Below are positions 36,157 to 36,623 of a stretch of 36,623 nt of DNA, piece by piece. The notes below the pieces were generated by a model. The model was not told the DNA's origin. It saw only the letters and a list, made by a program, of their open reading frames with translations, and searched no databases. Source of the DNA: Paracoccus marcusii (GTDB taxonomy: Bacteria > Pseudomonadota > Alphaproteobacteria > Rhodobacterales > Rhodobacteraceae); contig NZ_VDDD01000019.1 of the NCBI RefSeq assembly GCF_006151785.1, positions 1-36,623 of the forward strand, given 5' to 3'. The first letter of the stretch is position 1. Every line of letters begins with the position of its first letter. Made by a program: the position numbers and the translations under genes.

Positions 36157-36185
36157 TTGCATCCCCCCGGCGTGGCCGCTAATTC
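36157..36185 (+). promoter_or_regulatory. Candidate promoter of tRNA-Arg
   Basis: TTGCAT (36157-36162) and TAATTC (36180-36185) are 17 bases apart, with a start expected near 36192, six bases before the mature tRNA. Confidence 0.45.
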
Positions 36186-36197
36186 CCACCGCATGTT

Positions 36198-36274
36198 GCA
36201 CCCGTAGCTCAGCTGGATAGAGCACCAGACTACGAATCTGGGGGTCGGGCGTTCGAATCGCTCCGGGTGCACCA
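36198..36274 (+). tRNA. tRNA-Arg (anticodon ACG)
   Basis: A full cloverleaf can be drawn. The acceptor stem is GCACCCG (36198-36204) with CGGGTGC (36264-36270). The anticodon stem CCAGA/TCTGG holds the loop CTACGAA with anticodon ACG at 36232-36234. The T-loop is GTTCGAATC-like. Discriminator A is followed by an encoded CCA (36272-36274). ACG, with A34 changed to inosine, reads CGU, CGC and CGA. TTTTT follows at once and may end the transcript. Confidence 0.97.
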
Positions 36275-36555
36275 TTTTTCCTTTCGTGAATACCAAGCAA
36301 AATTTCCGTTTGTATCACGGCTTTGCCTTTTTGGTGGTCCAGCTTCCCCGCCCGCTCCTTCCTGTTCCGCCAGTGGCGAAGCCATCCCTGCGTTTCACTT
36401 TGGATGACCTGATGTCATTCGAAGGGCAAAGCAGGGTGGGCGCAGCCCGACCTGCGGCCGGACGGTGATCTGACACACGGGGCTGGAGCGGTGAAATTGG
36501 GAGGGACCCGCGCGCTTGCGCGTGGGAGGAACCGGATCTCTCCGTGGAGGCTGAC
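36275..36555. other. Stretch without a recognised gene between tRNA-Arg and the IS end
   Basis: About 280 bases hold no convincing gene. The base composition is mixed, and the first 60 bases are AT-richer than the chromosome around. A short inverted repeat ATGAC/GTCAT occurs near 36403-36417, and a CGCGC/GCGCG hairpin lies near 36511-36525. It may be accessory DNA next to a tRNA gene. Confidence 0.5.
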
Positions 36556-36623
36556 TGTTGATTTCCACCCAGAACTGAGCCGGGTTTTCCATCGAGAAGT
36601 GAGCCACCTCTGATTATGGATAT
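36556..36623. mobile_element. Terminus of an IS21-family-like insertion sequence (cut by window end)
   Basis: From TGTTGATTTCCACCCAGAAC onward the sequence looks like the ends I know from IS21-family elements: TG at the tip, then repeated transposase-binding sites. Two near-identical 12-mers, CAGAACTGAGCC (36570-36581) and GAGAAGTGAGCC (36594-36605), are 24 bases apart. The transposase genes istA/istB would lie beyond the window. Family assignment is from memory of such termini and is moderate. Confidence 0.55.

Noticed and set aside
36395..36607. A 70-residue - strand frame starting MAHFSMENPAQFW
   Set aside because: Its first part is simply the translation of the IS terminus, which is often mis-annotated as a gene. 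The rest has no family resemblance.

Overview
This window reads as the chromosome of a high-GC alphaproteobacterium of the order Rhodobacterales, most like Paracoccus or a close relative. The reasons are the ribosomal operon without rpsD and rpmJ, the rarA-crcB-rluA-HAD-ATP12 cluster, a general amino-acid (aap/bzt) transporter, an rpmH-rnpA-yidD ... yidC-MOSC-engB-argB cluster, and protein sequences that look rhodobacteral. The genus is inferred; no database search was possible.

Bases 1-15840 hold the end of tuf followed by the S10, spc and alpha ribosomal gene clusters, all on the + strand: rpsJ, rplC, rplD, rplW, rplB, rpsS, rplV, rpsC, rplP | rpmC, rpsQ, rplN, rplX, rplE, rpsN, rpsH, rplF, rplR, rpsE, rpmD | rplO, secY, adk | rpsM, rpsK, rpoA, rplQ. 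The run is not seamless. A promoter and a terminator-like hairpin precede rpsJ. A GC-rich hairpin and a possible promoter split rplP from rpmC. Most strikingly, an unknown secreted cysteine-containing protein gene lies on the opposite strand between rpmD and rplO, with a terminator on one side and a good sigma70-type promoter for rplO on the other. rpsM starts with GTG behind a small hairpin.

Bases 15840-17340 hold a comparatively AT-rich non-coding stretch, then a LuxR-type regulator and a LuxI-type acyl-homoserine lactone synthase: a compact quorum-sensing pair placed after the ribosomal block.

Bases 17400-21530 hold a tightly overlapping housekeeping run: rarA, crcB, an RluA-family pseudouridine synthase, a HAD phosphatase and the F1-ATPase assembly chaperone ATP12. 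Bases 21550-26350 hold a complete amino-acid ABC transporter (binding protein, two permeases, ATPase) with its own candidate promoter and a strong hairpin after the binding-protein gene.

Bases 26386-34440 are on the - strand. Read in transcription order they are rpmH, rnpA, yidD, ttcA, an EAL-domain c-di-GMP phosphodiesterase, yidC, a MOSC protein, engB, argB and a SixA-type phosphatase. This joins ribosome and tRNA maturation, membrane-protein insertion and arginine synthesis, with the c-di-GMP gene and ttcA interposed. A membrane sensor histidine kinase diverges from rpmH. The window ends with tRNA-Arg(ACG), about 280 bases without a recognised gene, and what looks like one terminus of an IS21-family insertion sequence cut by the window edge.
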